This document shows positions 42,561-52,300 of a stretch of DNA of 58,840 nt, one piece after another (positions within the stretch are counted from its first letter, which is position 1; every line of letters starts with the position of its first letter). Under the pieces are notes generated by a model, which was not told the origin of the DNA, did not search any database, and saw nothing but the letters and a program-made list of their open reading frames with translations. Both the position numbers and the translations under genes were made by a program. Source of the stretch: Candidatus Aegiribacteria sp. (GTDB taxonomy: Bacteria; Fermentibacterota; Fermentibacteria; Fermentibacterales; JCC-6); assembly GCA_013138965.1 (NCBI GenBank), contig WTBT01000099.1, positions 1-58,840 of the forward strand, written 5' to 3'.

Positions 42561-45155
42561 TTATTCCGGGTCAGCTTCCGGTTTCATGACGAATTCCTCG
42601 CCCTCGGTATCCAGAAGCACCCTCTGTCCCTGTTGTATTCTGCCGTCGATTATGGCGTTGGCCAGTTCATTCTGAACGCACTTCTGTATAACCCTCTTCA
42701 GGGGCCTGGCGCCAAATGCCGGTTCATATCCAAGCTTTGTCAGTAGATCCAGGGCTGATTCGGATGGAAGAAGGGTTATGTTCTGTTCCTTCAGTATCCT
42801 GTTCAATCTCTTCAGCTGGATCTCGACGATTTCTCTCAATTCCCCCCGTCCAAGCGGGCGGAAAACGATGATGTCGTCTACTCTGTTGAGGAACTCCGGT
42901 CTGAAATGTCTACTCAGTTCCCTCTTAGCCCTCTCTGAAAGCTCCTCCTGTGTCAGCTTGCCGGCGGTTTCAGCTATCCAGTCACTGCCGAGGTTACTGG
43001 TCATGATAATCACCGAGTTCCTGAAATCAACGGTTCTTCCCTGACCGTCAGTCAGGCGGCCCTCATCAAGGATCTGGAGGAACACGTTGAATACCTGTTG
43101 ATGAGCCTTTTCAATCTCATCAAACAGGATGACGGAATAGGGCCTTCTCCTGACTGCTTCGGTAAGGTAGCCTCCCTCATCGTATCCCACGTATCCCGGA
43201 GGAGCGCCTATAAGCCTTGAAACGGAATGCTTCTCCATGAATTCACTCATGTCGATCCTAATCAGGGCGTTCTCGTCATCGAAGAGGAAATCCGCAAGGG
43301 ATCTTGCAAGCTCCGTCTTACCTACTCCAGTGGGTCCCATGAATATGAAACTGCCCAGAGGTCTGTTGGGGTCCTGAACACTTGCACGCGACCTTCTGAC
43401 AGCCTCGGAAACAGCGGATACCGCTTCATCCTGACCGATAACTCTTCTGTGAAGCTCATCTTCAAGAGTGAGAAGTCGTTCTTTTTCACTTTCCATTAAC
43501 CTTGATACAGGAATACCGGTCCACTTGGAAACCACCTCGGCGATGTCATCGGCAGTAATCTCCTCGGAAAGAAGCGCTCCTTCCCCCTGGAGATCATCCA
43601 ACCTCTCTTTCAAGGCAGCGGATTCATCCCCCAGTTCGCGGATTGTGCCATAGGTTATTTCCGCAACCTTTTCGAAGTCGCCCTGACGCTCGGCTATCTT
43701 GGCCTGTCCACGGAAATCTTCAATTTCCCTGGCGTTGTCACGGATATTATCGATCAGGTCCTTCTCATTCTTCCAGCGAAGTTCAAGGGCTGTTCTATCC
43801 TCCTCCAGTTCTGCCAGGTCCTTCTCGATCATTTCAAGCTCAGCCTTGCAGTCGGCCTTATCTTCTCTGCGCAATCCTTCCCGCTCTATCTCCAGCCTCA
43901 TTATCCTGCGCCTGATTTCATCTATCGATTCGGGCATGCTGTCGATCTCTATACGGAGCCTGCTTGCGGCTTCGTCTACAAGATCTATCGCCTTATCGGG
44001 CAGGAACCTGTCGGTGATGTAACGGTTGGAAAGTGTGGCAGCGGCAATAAGGGCCGCATCCTGGATAGTAATCCCGTGGTGGCTCTCGTACCTGTCACGA
44101 AGCCCTCTTAGAATACTTATCGTATCCTCCACGGAGGGAGCCCTGACCATGACGGGCTGAAAGCGTCTTTCCAGCGCGGCGTCCTTCTCAATGTGTTTCC
44201 TGTATTCATCCAGTGTCGTGGCACCTATGCAGTGCAGTTCTCCCCGCGCAAGCGCGGGTTTAAGCATGTTAGCTGCATCCACCGCGCCTTCAGCGGCACC
44301 TGCGCCTACAAGTGTATGCATCTCATCTATGAAAAGGATGATTCTTCCCTCGGCATCGGCTATCTCCTTCAGGACAGTCTTCAACCTTTCCTCGAATTCT
44401 CCCCTGAATTTCGCTCCCGCTACCAGAGCCCCCATATCCAGCGCCAGTATACTCTTATTCCTGAGCGTTTCAGGGACATCACCCTCAGTTATCCGTATTG
44501 CAAGCCCCTCGACAATCGCTGTTTTACCTACTCCGGGCTCCCCTATAAGAACGGGATTGTTCTTTCTTCTCCGCCCCAGGACCTGCATGATCCTTCTTAT
44601 CTCATCATCCCTGCCTATGACAGGGTCCAGCTTCTCCTGGCGCGCCATCGCGGTAAGATCCCTGGTGTATTTCTCCAGGGCTTTGTAACTGTCTTCGGCT
44701 GATTCGGAATTGATCCTGGAAGATCCTCTTACGGAAGCCATCGCCTCCAGGAAAACCTTTTCCGTGACTCCCTCTGAATGGAGAACATTCGCGACCCTTC
44801 CTCCGGAACCAAGCAGCCCCAGGAAAAGGTGTTCCCTGGCTACGTATTCGTCCTTCATTTTCGCGGCGATCTTTTCCGCTGCGCCCAGTATTACTGTCAG
44901 ATTCGCGGACATCCTTGGTTCGGAACCGCCCCGGGTTCTGGGAAGTGAACTCAGCACTCCTGTGATCTCGTTTCTTATCGCCTGCCGGTTCAGTTCAAGG
45001 CTGTCCAGAACTCCGCCTATTACACTGTCCTGGTCATCAAGCAGCACAGCTGCGAGATGAACGGGAGCTATCTCAGGATTACCGGCTTCAATTGCTGTTC
45101 GGCCAGCCTCTTGAATAGCCTCCCTCGATTTTATCGTAAATTTCTCAAAGTTCAT
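42561..45155 (-). CDS. clpB: ATP-dependent chaperone ClpB
   Basis: 864 residues. Domain order is typical: N-terminal Clp repeat (about 1-145), AAA-1 with Walker A GEPGVGKT and Walker [10 protein letters not shown], a coiled-coil middle domain of about 120 residues (400-520), and AAA-2 with GPTGVGKT and [10 protein letters not shown]. The middle domain separates ClpB from ClpA/C. It rescues aggregated proteins together with DnaK. AGGAGGTAATC precedes the ATG. A good promoter lies 19-47 bp upstream, and a palindromic repeat copy is found just beyond it. No heat-shock operator such as CIRCE was seen. Confidence 0.95.
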   Translation of the reverse strand: MNFEKFTIKSREAIQEAGRTAIEAGNPEIAPVHLAAVLLDDQDSVIGGVLDSLELNRQAIRNEITGVLSSLPRTRGGSEPRMSANLTVILGAAEKIAAKMKDEYVAREHLFLGLLGSGGRVANVLHSEGVTEKVFLEAMASVRGSSRINSESAEDSYKALEKYTRDLTAMARQEKLDPVIGRDDEIRRIMQVLGRRRKNNPVLIGEPGVGKTAIVEGLAIRITEGDVPETLRNKSILALDMGALVAGAKFRGEFEERLKTVLKEIADAEGRIILFIDEMHTLVGAGAAEGAVDAANMLKPALARGELHCIGATTLDEYRKHIEKDAALERRFQPVMVRAPSVEDTISILRGLRDRYESHHGITIQDAALIAAATLSNRYITDRFLPDKAIDLVDEAASRLRIEIDSMPESIDEIRRRIMRLEIEREGLRREDKADCKAELEMIEKDLAELEEDRTALELRWKNEKDLIDNIRDNAREIEDFRGQAKIAERQGDFEKVAEITYGTIRELGDESAALKERLDDLQGEGALLSEEITADDIAEVVSKWTGIPVSRLMESEKERLLTLEDELHRRVIGQDEAVSAVSEAVRRSRASVQDPNRPLGSFIFMGPTGVGKTELARSLADFLFDDENALIRIDMSEFMEKHSVSRLIGAPPGYVGYDEGGYLTEAVRRRPYSVILFDEIEKAHQQVFNVFLQILDEGRLTDGQGRTVDFRNSVIIMTSNLGSDWIAETAGKLTQEELSERAKRELSRHFRPEFLNRVDDIIVFRPLGRGELREIVEIQLKRLNRILKEQNITLLPSESALDLLTKLGYEPAFGARPLKRVIQKCVQNELANAIIDGRIQQGQRVLLDTEGEEFVMKPEADPE

Positions 45156-45173
45156 TGATTACCTCCTGTCAGT

Positions 45174-45202
45174 ATAATAGAAGCATATTTCCTGCCAGGC
45201 AA
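45174..45202 (-). promoter_or_regulatory. predicted clpB promoter
   Basis: Minus-strand TTGCCT (45202-45197) and TATTAT (45179-45174) are 17 bases apart. The start site would lie about 12 bases before the clpB ATG, just covering the AGGAGG site. This looks like a housekeeping promoter, not a heat-shock type. Confidence 0.55.
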
Positions 45203-45213
45203 CCTCTATGTAT

Positions 45214-45288
45214 GGGGTCAGGTCTTGCATTCGAGCATTAAAAACCGATATAAAAAGTACCAAATGCTCAAATGCAAGACCTGACCCC
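45214..45288. repeat. palindromic repeat element, copy B
   Basis: Two 26-base arms (45214-45239 and 45263-45288; outer end GGGGTCAGGTCTTGCATT) pair with one mismatch around a 23-base loop ending ATATAAAAAGTACC. Arms match copy A at 29185-29249 and loops share GAT-TAAAAAGTA. It stands between the clpB promoter and the Gfo/Idh gene. Confidence 0.87.
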
Positions 45289-45320
45289 AGATTCGTGACC
45301 CCAGATTCGACCCCAGGTTC
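45283..45320. repeat. short tandem repeat attached to copy B
   Basis: The unit GACCCCAGATTCG(T) occurs twice in full (45283-45296, 45297-45309), and a third, partial copy (GACCCCAGGTTC) follows. The first unit overlaps the outer end of the right palindrome arm, so it grew from the end of the element. Confidence 0.7.
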
Positions 45321-45402
45321 AAGCTTTACCGCATTAACATCAAGTTGTAGTTTCACCTAGTTGGAATGCTGAATCATTCACATAACTAAGGAGAGAATAC
45401 TT

Positions 45403-46392
45403 ATGGTAAAAACTGGAGTTATCGGACTTGGTTACTGGGGCCCCAATCTGCTGAGGAATCTCTATGCCAATCAGCGGAGAGGGGAACTTGTGATGTGCGA
45501 TTCGGATCCTGCACGTCTTGAGAAAATTAGATCCAGATACCCCGATGTGAGTTACACTCCTGATTGCCAGGACCTGTTCAATGACAGCAGTCTTGATGCC
45601 GTTGTAATCGCTACGGATGTCTCTTCACACTATCCTCTCGCTAAAAAGGCTCTGCTCGCAGGAAAGCATGTATTCGTTGAAAAGCCCTTCGCCGCCAGTA
45701 TCGCGGAGGCCGAGGAACTTGTCGACCTCGGCAAGAGCAAGGGTCTGGTTACAATGGTGGGACATACGTTCATGTTCTCACCTCCCGTTATCAAGACAAA
45801 GGAGATTATCGACAGCGGTGAACTGGGCGACATTCACTTCATCACATCCAGCCGGGTGAACCTGGGGCTTCACCAGAAAGATGTCTCCGTGATCTGGGAT
45901 CTCGCTCCGCATGATTTTTCAATGCTGTTCTACTGGCTTGGGGAGGAACCTTCCGAAGTGAGCGCCTTCGGTCATGCCTACGTTCTTGACGGAATCCCGG
46001 ATGTGGCTTTCATCAACCTCGCTTTCCCGAGCAGTGCTATCGGTAACGTGCAGGTTGCCTGGCTTGCGCCCTCAAAACTCAGGAGAACGGTAATCGTCGG
46101 AAGCAGGAAAATGCTTGTCTACGATGATACCGAACCCATTGAGAAGATAAAGGTTTACGACAAGGGCGTTGATGTTATCGAACCTGAAACCTTCGGTGAA
46201 TACCAGCTCACCTATAGAACGGGGGATGTCATTTCACCAAAGCTACCTACGGGTGAACCCCTGGCAGCGGAGATGGAGGAATTCCTGAGCTGCATAGAAA
46301 CCGGAAACGACCCGAAATCATCCGGTGAGGAAGGTCTTGCGGTTGTGAGAGCTCTTGAACTGGCCGATGCCAGCCTCAGGAAAGCGGACTAG
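45403..46392 (+). CDS. Gfo/Idh/MocA-family NAD(P)-dependent sugar oxidoreductase
   Basis: 329 residues. The Rossmann motif GVIGLGYWGPNLLRNL is at the N-terminus and the family EKPFA motif at about residue 92. The C-terminal domain has SSRVNLG and WDLAPHDFSM, as in UDP-GlcNAc(A) 3-dehydrogenases of the WbpB/WlbA type; this suggests a nucleotide-sugar substrate and envelope-glycan synthesis, but no other glycan genes are adjacent. AAGGAGAG precedes the ATG. The TAG stop is made by one native base plus the first two bases of the MITE at 46391-46552, so the C-terminus is cut exactly at the insertion point; only a few residues could have been lost. Confidence 0.85.
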   Translation: MVKTGVIGLGYWGPNLLRNLYANQRRGELVMCDSDPARLEKIRSRYPDVSYTPDCQDLFNDSSLDAVVIATDVSSHYPLAKKALLAGKHVFVEKPFAASIAEAEELVDLGKSKGLVTMVGHTFMFSPPVIKTKEIIDSGELGDIHFITSSRVNLGLHQKDVSVIWDLAPHDFSMLFYWLGEEPSEVSAFGHAYVLDGIPDVAFINLAFPSSAIGNVQVAWLAPSKLRRTVIVGSRKMLVYDDTEPIEKIKVYDKGVDVIEPETFGEYQLTYRTGDVISPKLPTGEPLAAEMEEFLSCIETGNDPKSSGEEGLAVVRALELADASLRKAD

Positions 46393-46552
46393 TGTCATGT
46401 CAAGTGTCAGATGGTGTAATATTGCGAAGTTATTTGGCGTTCCTGCAAGGCGCGGGTGATGGCGCATAGCAGGGCTATGTAACTGAATCCGCAACGCCGC
46501 AGGAGTGTCAAAGAACGAGCAGGATACATCATTTGATGCTTGACATGACACT
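46391..46552. mobile_element. 162-bp MITE with 14-bp perfect terminal inverted repeats
   Basis: AGTGTCATGTCAAG (46391-46404) is exactly complementary to CTTGACATGACACT (46539-46552), and the match continues imperfectly for about 13 more bases. No coding capacity. The inner part includes CATAGC-GCTATG and CCTGC-GCAGG short inverted repeats. A 64-base core (46440-46503) recurs at 58771-58834 with five differences. No clear target-site duplication was found. It overlaps the stop codon of the oxidoreductase gene and ends 20 bp before the next start. Confidence 0.85.
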
Positions 46553-46572
46553 GAAGGGAGGAACTGCTGTCC

Positions 46573-47517
46573 ATGGATTCTTCAGTACAGCTTAGTACGG
46601 AGGAACTCTATATAACCGGAAAATCGGATGAACCTCTTGAACTGGCAGTTCTTGCCGGATCCATGATAGTCCTCCTCGGCGACGATAAAACCATCGCTCC
46701 GAATCTTGCTCTTGTTCTCGCCGGAAGAAAACCTCCGGCTTCCGGGAAGATTCATCTCGGAGATGATAATCTGGACATCAAAAGCAATAATGCAAGGGGG
46801 AGGGTTGAATACGTTTCTCGCGACTTCTCCTGTCCTGAGGGAATGACTGTATCAGGACATCTCTCCCTTGCAGCTGCAGCGGCAGGCTACAGCAGAAAAG
46901 ATACCAGGGAGATTCTCTCCCAGCTGTACAGCTGGTGTTCTCTTGAGCGCTGCATGAATGAAGAGGTGAATGAGCTTTCGCCTGACAACCGGTATCTTGC
47001 CGCCTTTGCTGCCGCATGCCTGCCGATTCCCGATGTTTTTGTACTGCAGGGACCTTTTCCGGATAAACTGCATCCCCTCCTCGAAGATCTATGTCAGGGA
47101 GGGTGCGCAGTCATCGCATCCCTTCCCGAAATACAGTGCATACCTCAGACGACCGAAAGAATCGCTGTCTGCGACTCAGATGATGTAAGGCAAATCGTAC
47201 GGCTTCAGGAACTGTCGGATGCCTGTTCTAATCTTATGCGGCTCCGGGTCAGATTTTTTCCTGCCCTGCCCAGAGCCGTGATGGAAAGCCTGCCCGGAGC
47301 GAAGAATATTCTGGCAATAGATGGTGGATACGAATTTCACCACCCTGGACTCTCTGCTGCCGTAACAAACCTGGTTAACCTTGGCAGAGCCAATTCAAGA
47401 CAGATTGCCGGGCTTGAGGTAAAGCCACCGTCGAACTCCGAATTGGTGGAATACTTCACAGCTGATGATGAACATGGAGAGGCGGATCTTTTTTGCGCAG
47501 AAGACCTGAGTATCTGA
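46573..47517 (+). CDS. degenerate ABC-type ATPase-like protein
   Basis: 314 residues. The ABC-ATPase scaffold can be followed, but its catalytic residues are gone. The Walker A position reads VLLGDDKTIAPNL (33-45), without GxGK(S/T). The signature position reads ELSPDNRYLAAFAAACL where LSGGQxxRVxxA is expected. The Walker B position reads VFVLQGPF (155-162) where LLLDEP is expected. Spacing is normal, and a C-terminal part of about 110 residues follows. It therefore cannot hydrolyse ATP in the usual way. The next gene, encoding a membrane protein, overlaps it by 25 bp, so the two probably form a complex. A regulatory or structural role is possible. It begins just after the MITE. Confidence 0.68.
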   Translation: MDSSVQLSTEELYITGKSDEPLELAVLAGSMIVLLGDDKTIAPNLALVLAGRKPPASGKIHLGDDNLDIKSNNARGRVEYVSRDFSCPEGMTVSGHLSLAAAAAGYSRKDTREILSQLYSWCSLERCMNEEVNELSPDNRYLAAFAAACLPIPDVFVLQGPFPDKLHPLLEDLCQGGCAVIASLPEIQCIPQTTERIAVCDSDDVRQIVRLQELSDACSNLMRLRVRFFPALPRAVMESLPGAKNILAIDGGYEFHHPGLSAAVTNLVNLGRANSRQIAGLEVKPPSNSELVEYFTADDEHGEADLFCAEDLSI

Positions 47518-48191
47518 GAATATGGGTCACTGTATTCCGGTACATGTCGGAATGGGCTGTGGGTCGACAGCTTTTTATCTGGATTCTGCTGGCCGCTCCC
47601 ATCATCGCATGGATACTCCCCGGACAAACTGCTGTTCCGTTTCTGCCGCTGGCGATATCCTGCATAACATACTGCGGACCTGCCGCATTTCTTGCAGGCT
47701 GGCGATGCTCGAAGGCAAGAAATAACCTTGCGGATATCCTGTTTCAGACAAAAGCCGGGAAATACTCTCTAATACTACCGGAGATTCTGCTTCCCATTAT
47801 GGCAGGAGCGCTGCCAGCGCTGAGCCTGGCTGCTCTCTGGACGGCTGGCAGGGGTGGTTTCCCCTGGCAGCTGTGGACAGTTATTCCCTTCGCCTCATTG
47901 ACCGCTGTTTCAGTGACGGTTCTGCTGGAGAAATACCTGAATCAGACGGGAAGTATAGTCAACCTTCTGGCTTTTATGGCCCAGGCATCCGCCGCGTCAT
48001 GGGCCCTCTCCCCGGTTTTCCAGCTCCTGATCCCTCATGGGTATGTTCTATGGACCCTGAGATGGATTGATGGCAGCGGAGCAGCTTTTCATGGAGATAT
48101 TTACGTTTTCTTCGCGGTACTTCAGGGAATAGGGCTGATACTCCTCACAGTTAAAGTACTATCAGATTCAGGAATGAACCGTTCAGATTAA
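47493..48191 (+). CDS. hypothetical multi-spanning membrane protein (possible ABC permease-like partner)
   Basis: 232 residues with about six hydrophobic helices (for example QLFIWILLAAPIIAWIL, LLPIMAGALPALSLAALW, FFAVLQGIGLILLTV). The start is a TTG at 47493, with GGAGAGGCGGA upstream and inside the previous gene; a later ATG at 47544 has no such site. The size and the position after an ABC-ATPase-like gene suggest an ABC-2-like permease, but no family motif is visible. Its end overlaps the convergent glycosylase gene by 4 bp. Confidence 0.62.
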   Translation: MRRRPEYLRIWVTVFRYMSEWAVGRQLFIWILLAAPIIAWILPGQTAVPFLPLAISCITYCGPAAFLAGWRCSKARNNLADILFQTKAGKYSLILPEILLPIMAGALPALSLAALWTAGRGGFPWQLWTVIPFASLTAVSVTVLLEKYLNQTGSIVNLLAFMAQASAASWALSPVFQLLIPHGYVLWTLRWIDGSGAAFHGDIYVFFAVLQGIGLILLTVKVLSDSGMNRSD

Positions 48192-48772
48192 CTCCTGGAA
48201 ACCCATCTGGAACCCTTGACCGCAAACCTTCTTCTTCGGTCGGCACCCCTGGTGATTCCGATTCGCTTTGTGGTCGATATCTCGGGTCTTCTGTCATGAA
48301 GTGGAACCAGCAACTGAATCTCTCCATCCAGCAGTGAGAGTCCATTGTGCCTTCTGTCTATTCCAAATGCCTGGCACAGCCTGCCGGGGCCGGAGCACAG
48401 ATACTCAGGCTTTTCCGTCCTGCGGTTCGCGCACATCAGTTCAATACCCTCAAGCGGCGCAGCGGCACGGATCAGAACGGCTTCTCCTCTTCCTGTAATT
48501 CCGGATGTTACATTGAAGCAGTTGTGAACGCCATAGATAAGATATACGTAAGCCAGACCGCCCCTTTCGAACATGGGCCGGTTCCTCTCGGTTCTGCCCC
48601 GGAAGGAATGGCTTGCGGGATCATCCTCTGTGTAAGCTTCGGTTTCCACAATAATCCCGGAAATGAATTCTCCATCAACCTTCCTTCGCAGAAGGCAGCC
48701 AATAAGGGCGGGGGCAAGGATTTCAGCGCCTCTGCTGAAAAATCCGGCCGGGGGTGTTGCGAAATTCTTCAG
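48188..48772 (-). CDS. 3-methyladenine DNA glycosylase (AAG/MPG family), probable non-ATG start
   Basis: 194 residues if read from the CTG at 48772. The N-terminal part FFSRGAEILAPALIGCLL and the catalytic VETEAY (Glu43 in this numbering) are characteristic, followed by DPASH, MFERGGLAYVYLIYG and CSGPGRLCQAFGI. The first ordinary start codon is a GTG at 48649, which encodes the Val of VETEAY and would delete about 40 conserved residues. A strong AGGAGGTG at 48778-48785 stands 6 bases before the CTG, and an in-frame TGA lies just upstream, so CTG (or the preceding ATT) must be the start if the read is right. The enzyme removes alkylated purines in base-excision repair. Confidence 0.82.
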   Translation of the reverse strand: MKNFATPPAGFFSRGAEILAPALIGCLLRRKVDGEFISGIIVETEAYTEDDPASHSFRGRTERNRPMFERGGLAYVYLIYGVHNCFNVTSGITGRGEAVLIRAAAPLEGIELMCANRRTEKPEYLCSGPGRLCQAFGIDRRHNGLSLLDGEIQLLVPLHDRRPEISTTKRIGITRGADRRRRFAVKGSRWVSRS

Positions 48773-48862
48773 AATTCACCTCCTGTTTCGGGGGGACTGA
48801 ATATCGTACATTATAGATGAAGGGAAAGCAAGCTAACATGCATTCATGCCTTGGAGGATAAA

Positions 48863-49243
48863 ATGAGTGATTGCCCATTCTGTAATCCCGATGAAGACAG
48901 GATCATCTGGAAAGATGAGAATGTGTACGTTATTCGCGACCTTTACCCGGTATCTCCGTCCCATACACTTATTATTCCCTTCAGACATTTCGCCAGCGCA
49001 TTCGATGCCACTGAAGAAGAACTGGCCTCCATTTCCCTTGCGCTCAGTTTCAGAAAGAAGCAGCTTGAGCAGTCCCTTGCGGCAGACGGCTACAACATCG
49101 GAGTGAACGAGGGAAAGGCTGCGGGACAGACGATACCCCATGTTCATATTCATCTTATACCGAGATTTGAAAGGGATGTTGATGATCCCAGAGGGGGAAT
49201 AAGGGGAGTAATCCCTGAAAAGAAGATATACCGCAATTCGTAG
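48863..49243 (+). CDS. HIT-family nucleotide hydrolase/transferase
   Basis: 126 residues from the ATG at 48863, which follows TTGGAGG (an in-frame TTG at 48851 would lie on the binding site itself). The N-terminal CPFC and the histidine triad HVHIHLIPR (in QTIPHVHIHLIPR) define the HIT family. The middle segment includes PSHTLIIPFRHF. HIT proteins hydrolyse or transfer nucleotides through a covalent His-AMP. The exact substrate is unknown. It is divergent from the glycosylase gene; both starts lie in the 90 bp between 48773 and 48862. Confidence 0.92.
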   Translation: MSDCPFCNPDEDRIIWKDENVYVIRDLYPVSPSHTLIIPFRHFASAFDATEEELASISLALSFRKKQLEQSLAADGYNIGVNEGKAAGQTIPHVHIHLIPRFERDVDDPRGGIRGVIPEKKIYRNS

Positions 49244-49309
49244 ATAACGGCATTCCGAGGTTCTGGTTTTCACGAAGATTCGGCTGTCGAAGTTTTTTCT
49301 GGAGTTCCG

Positions 49310-52300
49310 TCAGTACCTGATGGTGTAATGCAGTTCCACTGTTGGCTCAAGGGATCCATGTATGGTTGTTCTGCTCGTTCCCTCAACGTATAAATCAGAA
49401 CTGAAAAGGTACTGAACGCTGACAGTTCCGGGATCGGCTGAGAATACATCGTCCTTGTACGAAACGTAAAGATCCGGGAGAACGTATTTCCCGACATTGA
49501 GTACAAGGCTTGTGGTATCGGAAAGAAGCTCCGGAGATATCTCGAATGTATCAAGACCGATCTCATGCCTGAGATTCCGGGCAAGAAGGCTTCCAAGCAT
49601 CGTCTGGGCTACGTTTTCAACCTCGGATCTGATGGCGCTGGAGTTCACCTGCTGCATCTCACTGTAAGTGAGCCCGACTGCCAGCAGTGTAAGAATATCC
49701 TCCTGTGCTATCTGGCCTGATGGACCCTCGGCGCTAAGGGTGATTTCAAGATTATCCATGTCTCCTGATATCAGTACTGTGATTTCGTACTCCTCGTGGC
49801 TGATTATGCTGCGCACAGTGGTCTCGGCTGTTACGTTCAGCTGCATTATCGGAGGATTGCCCTGAATGATATTCACCCTTCCTTCAGTTATCTGGAAATC
49901 CCTCTGAAGCAGAGTGATTCTACCTCTTACGGCCGATACGTACCCGTTTACCGTCGGCTTCCGCTCAAGAGTGAATATCCTGAGTTTCAGAGCCATCTCA
50001 ATATCAGCGAAATTTGTCCTGAACCACAAGTTCCCTCTTCCGGTCACGTCAATGGAAAGATCGAATGGAAGTTCACTCGAACTGGATGAGGAGGAACTCA
50101 CAGGCTGAGGAATACCTACCGCACCCTCCAGAATTTTCAGCTTGCCCGAAAGGAGCGGCCTTTCGTCCAGCCCCGTTCCACCTGAGGAGAGTCCTCCGGA
50201 ACAGATAACCGCTCCCATTCCGGGTATGGCTATCTCCATATCCGAAAGGGTGAAATCGAGATTGTAACTACCAAGTTCAAAGGGGATCAGGCTGACAATA
50301 TCAGCATGCCAGCCGGAGGAAAAGTTTCCGGTGTTCTCGCTGCCGGAACCAAGCGTAAGCCGGGCGTTGTAACCATTTTCTGTGGAATCAGGATAGTTCA
50401 GGTAGAAATTCACGTTGGGCAGCTCTATTCCAAGCAGGGTGATGTACAGACGGTTGATCCTTGCGGAAGCCTGCAATTCAAAGGTGTAATCCCCATTAAA
50501 TCTTTCGTACTCAACCCTTGCTGAAACACTCGCCCCCATGGTTCTCACCGGTGATGGAAGAATATAGAAAAGCCAGTCACCAATATCGTTAACCTCCAGT
50601 TCGAGCCACTGAATCTTGTCCATCAGCAGGGGGCCGGCCCAGAGGTCCCTGGCCTTCATCTGCAGGCCGGACCTTACACCATTGTGCCATGCGTATATCC
50701 CGTTTACATTGAATACGTTATTCTCTGCGGAGACATCAACGGTTATGCTGTCCATCCTGAACTGGCCATACACTGGATCCGATATGTGTCCTGTCAGGGA
50801 GCCCTGAACACCGGCTGCATCCTTAAAATACGAAATCCTGAAGTTGCCGACCCCCGACATATCAGCGGGCAGGCCGGAGAATGTACTGAAGGAGCCGAGA
50901 TCGAAATTCACTATGTCAGCCTGCATTTCCATTCTTTCATCGCTGAGGATCCCGGACATGGCAAAGTCTCCCACGGGAGGGTCCAGCCAGAGTGTATCCA
51001 GAATTATTGTGCCGTTTTCGATATATCCCGATAATCCTCCCGCGGTGACTACTCTCAGTTTGGAATGGGCAGCTCTTATCTCCTCCACATTGAAGAAAGT
51101 CGTATCATCGATCCCCACTCCTATTTCAGCCGTATATATCCGCTCATCGGAGCCGGTAAGAGTTAACCCGTCTATACTGATTTCATCTCCGTCAAGCTTG
51201 ATGTCCGCTTTTGCCTGGAAAACGTCCGAGATTACTCTCAGGCTGTCTATCAGAAGGGATGCGTCCGCGATCATATTGCGGCCCGACATGCTGAAAGTCC
51301 CCCTCAGAGATGCCGTGTCGGCTGATACCCCTTCCGCTGAAAAATCAAGGACTTCAATGCTGCCGTCGAGACTCACTCCGAAGGGAATTCCAGCGATACT
51401 GTTCCTTGTTGAGTAATTAATGGAACCGTTGAACGACGCCCGTTCAGCGGACATTCCATCCATTACAAGCTCTCTTACCCCCGCATTACCCCGAATATTC
51501 ATGACGAATTGTGTGCCGCTTCCGTTCAGTGAAAAGTACGCGGAGGCTATATCCGGGTATTCACCTGTATCGAGTTCCCTGAGAAACGAAAGATCCTCAA
51601 TCTGACCGTCAGCCTGCATTGTCCATGACTCCGGTGTCCATCCTGGCCCAAGCCAGCCGTTACCTGTGAATGAAATATTGCCGGGACCGATGCTTAGCGA
51701 CCCATCCACATTGAAGGAGTTGTCTGACAGAGCCGCTTCGATATGGAGCGCTGACACATCAATAATTTCCGAGGATGCCGCGGCAAGGCCCACAGTCGCT
51801 GAACCGTTCAAACCGGAGTATCCTGTTCCACTGCATTCAGCGGAAACAGAACCGGTGATACCGGTAACTGAGAACTGTGTCAGATATTCAGAAATATCCG
51901 TATTTGTCATGTTCAGGTGTAATGCCGCATTCCATCCAAGGGATTCGATATTGAATTCTCCATCAAGGTTCATTTCCGCATCATCCGTTGCAAGGCAAAG
52001 ATTCCTTACAACAACATCCTGAAAATCAGCCCTAATAGAATCAACTTCAAAGGATGCTTCGTTTCCGAATAGAACAGCTCTTCCTCCGGAAAACGCCAGA
52101 TCCACCTGAGGATCCGACAGCTCCCCGTTCAGGCTTCCCTCAAAAAAGACCGACAAGTCAACAGGGATATCGAACGATGAGGTGCCGACACTCCCCGAGA
52201 TTTCAAGGTCAAGAGTTTCCTCTGAACCTAAAAGCGTTCCGGAAATCAACAATGAGCCGGGAGCGGCGATTCCCGTAAATCCATCTGTGGTGACAATGCC

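Noticed and set aside
45159..45356. 65-codon open frame over palindrome copy B
   Set aside because: Made almost wholly of repeat and tandem-repeat DNA; no homology and no start site.
48833..49273. 146-codon open frame on the minus strand
   Set aside because: Antisense to the HIT gene, which has the complete histidine triad and a good start site.
49276..49295. TTCGGCTGTCGAAGTTTTTT as a terminator after the HIT gene
   Set aside because: Four-base stem only; suggestive T-run but not convincing.
50844..51416. 190-codon open frame on the plus strand
   Set aside because: Antisense to tamB; Ser/Pro-rich translation caused by the codon pattern of the real gene.
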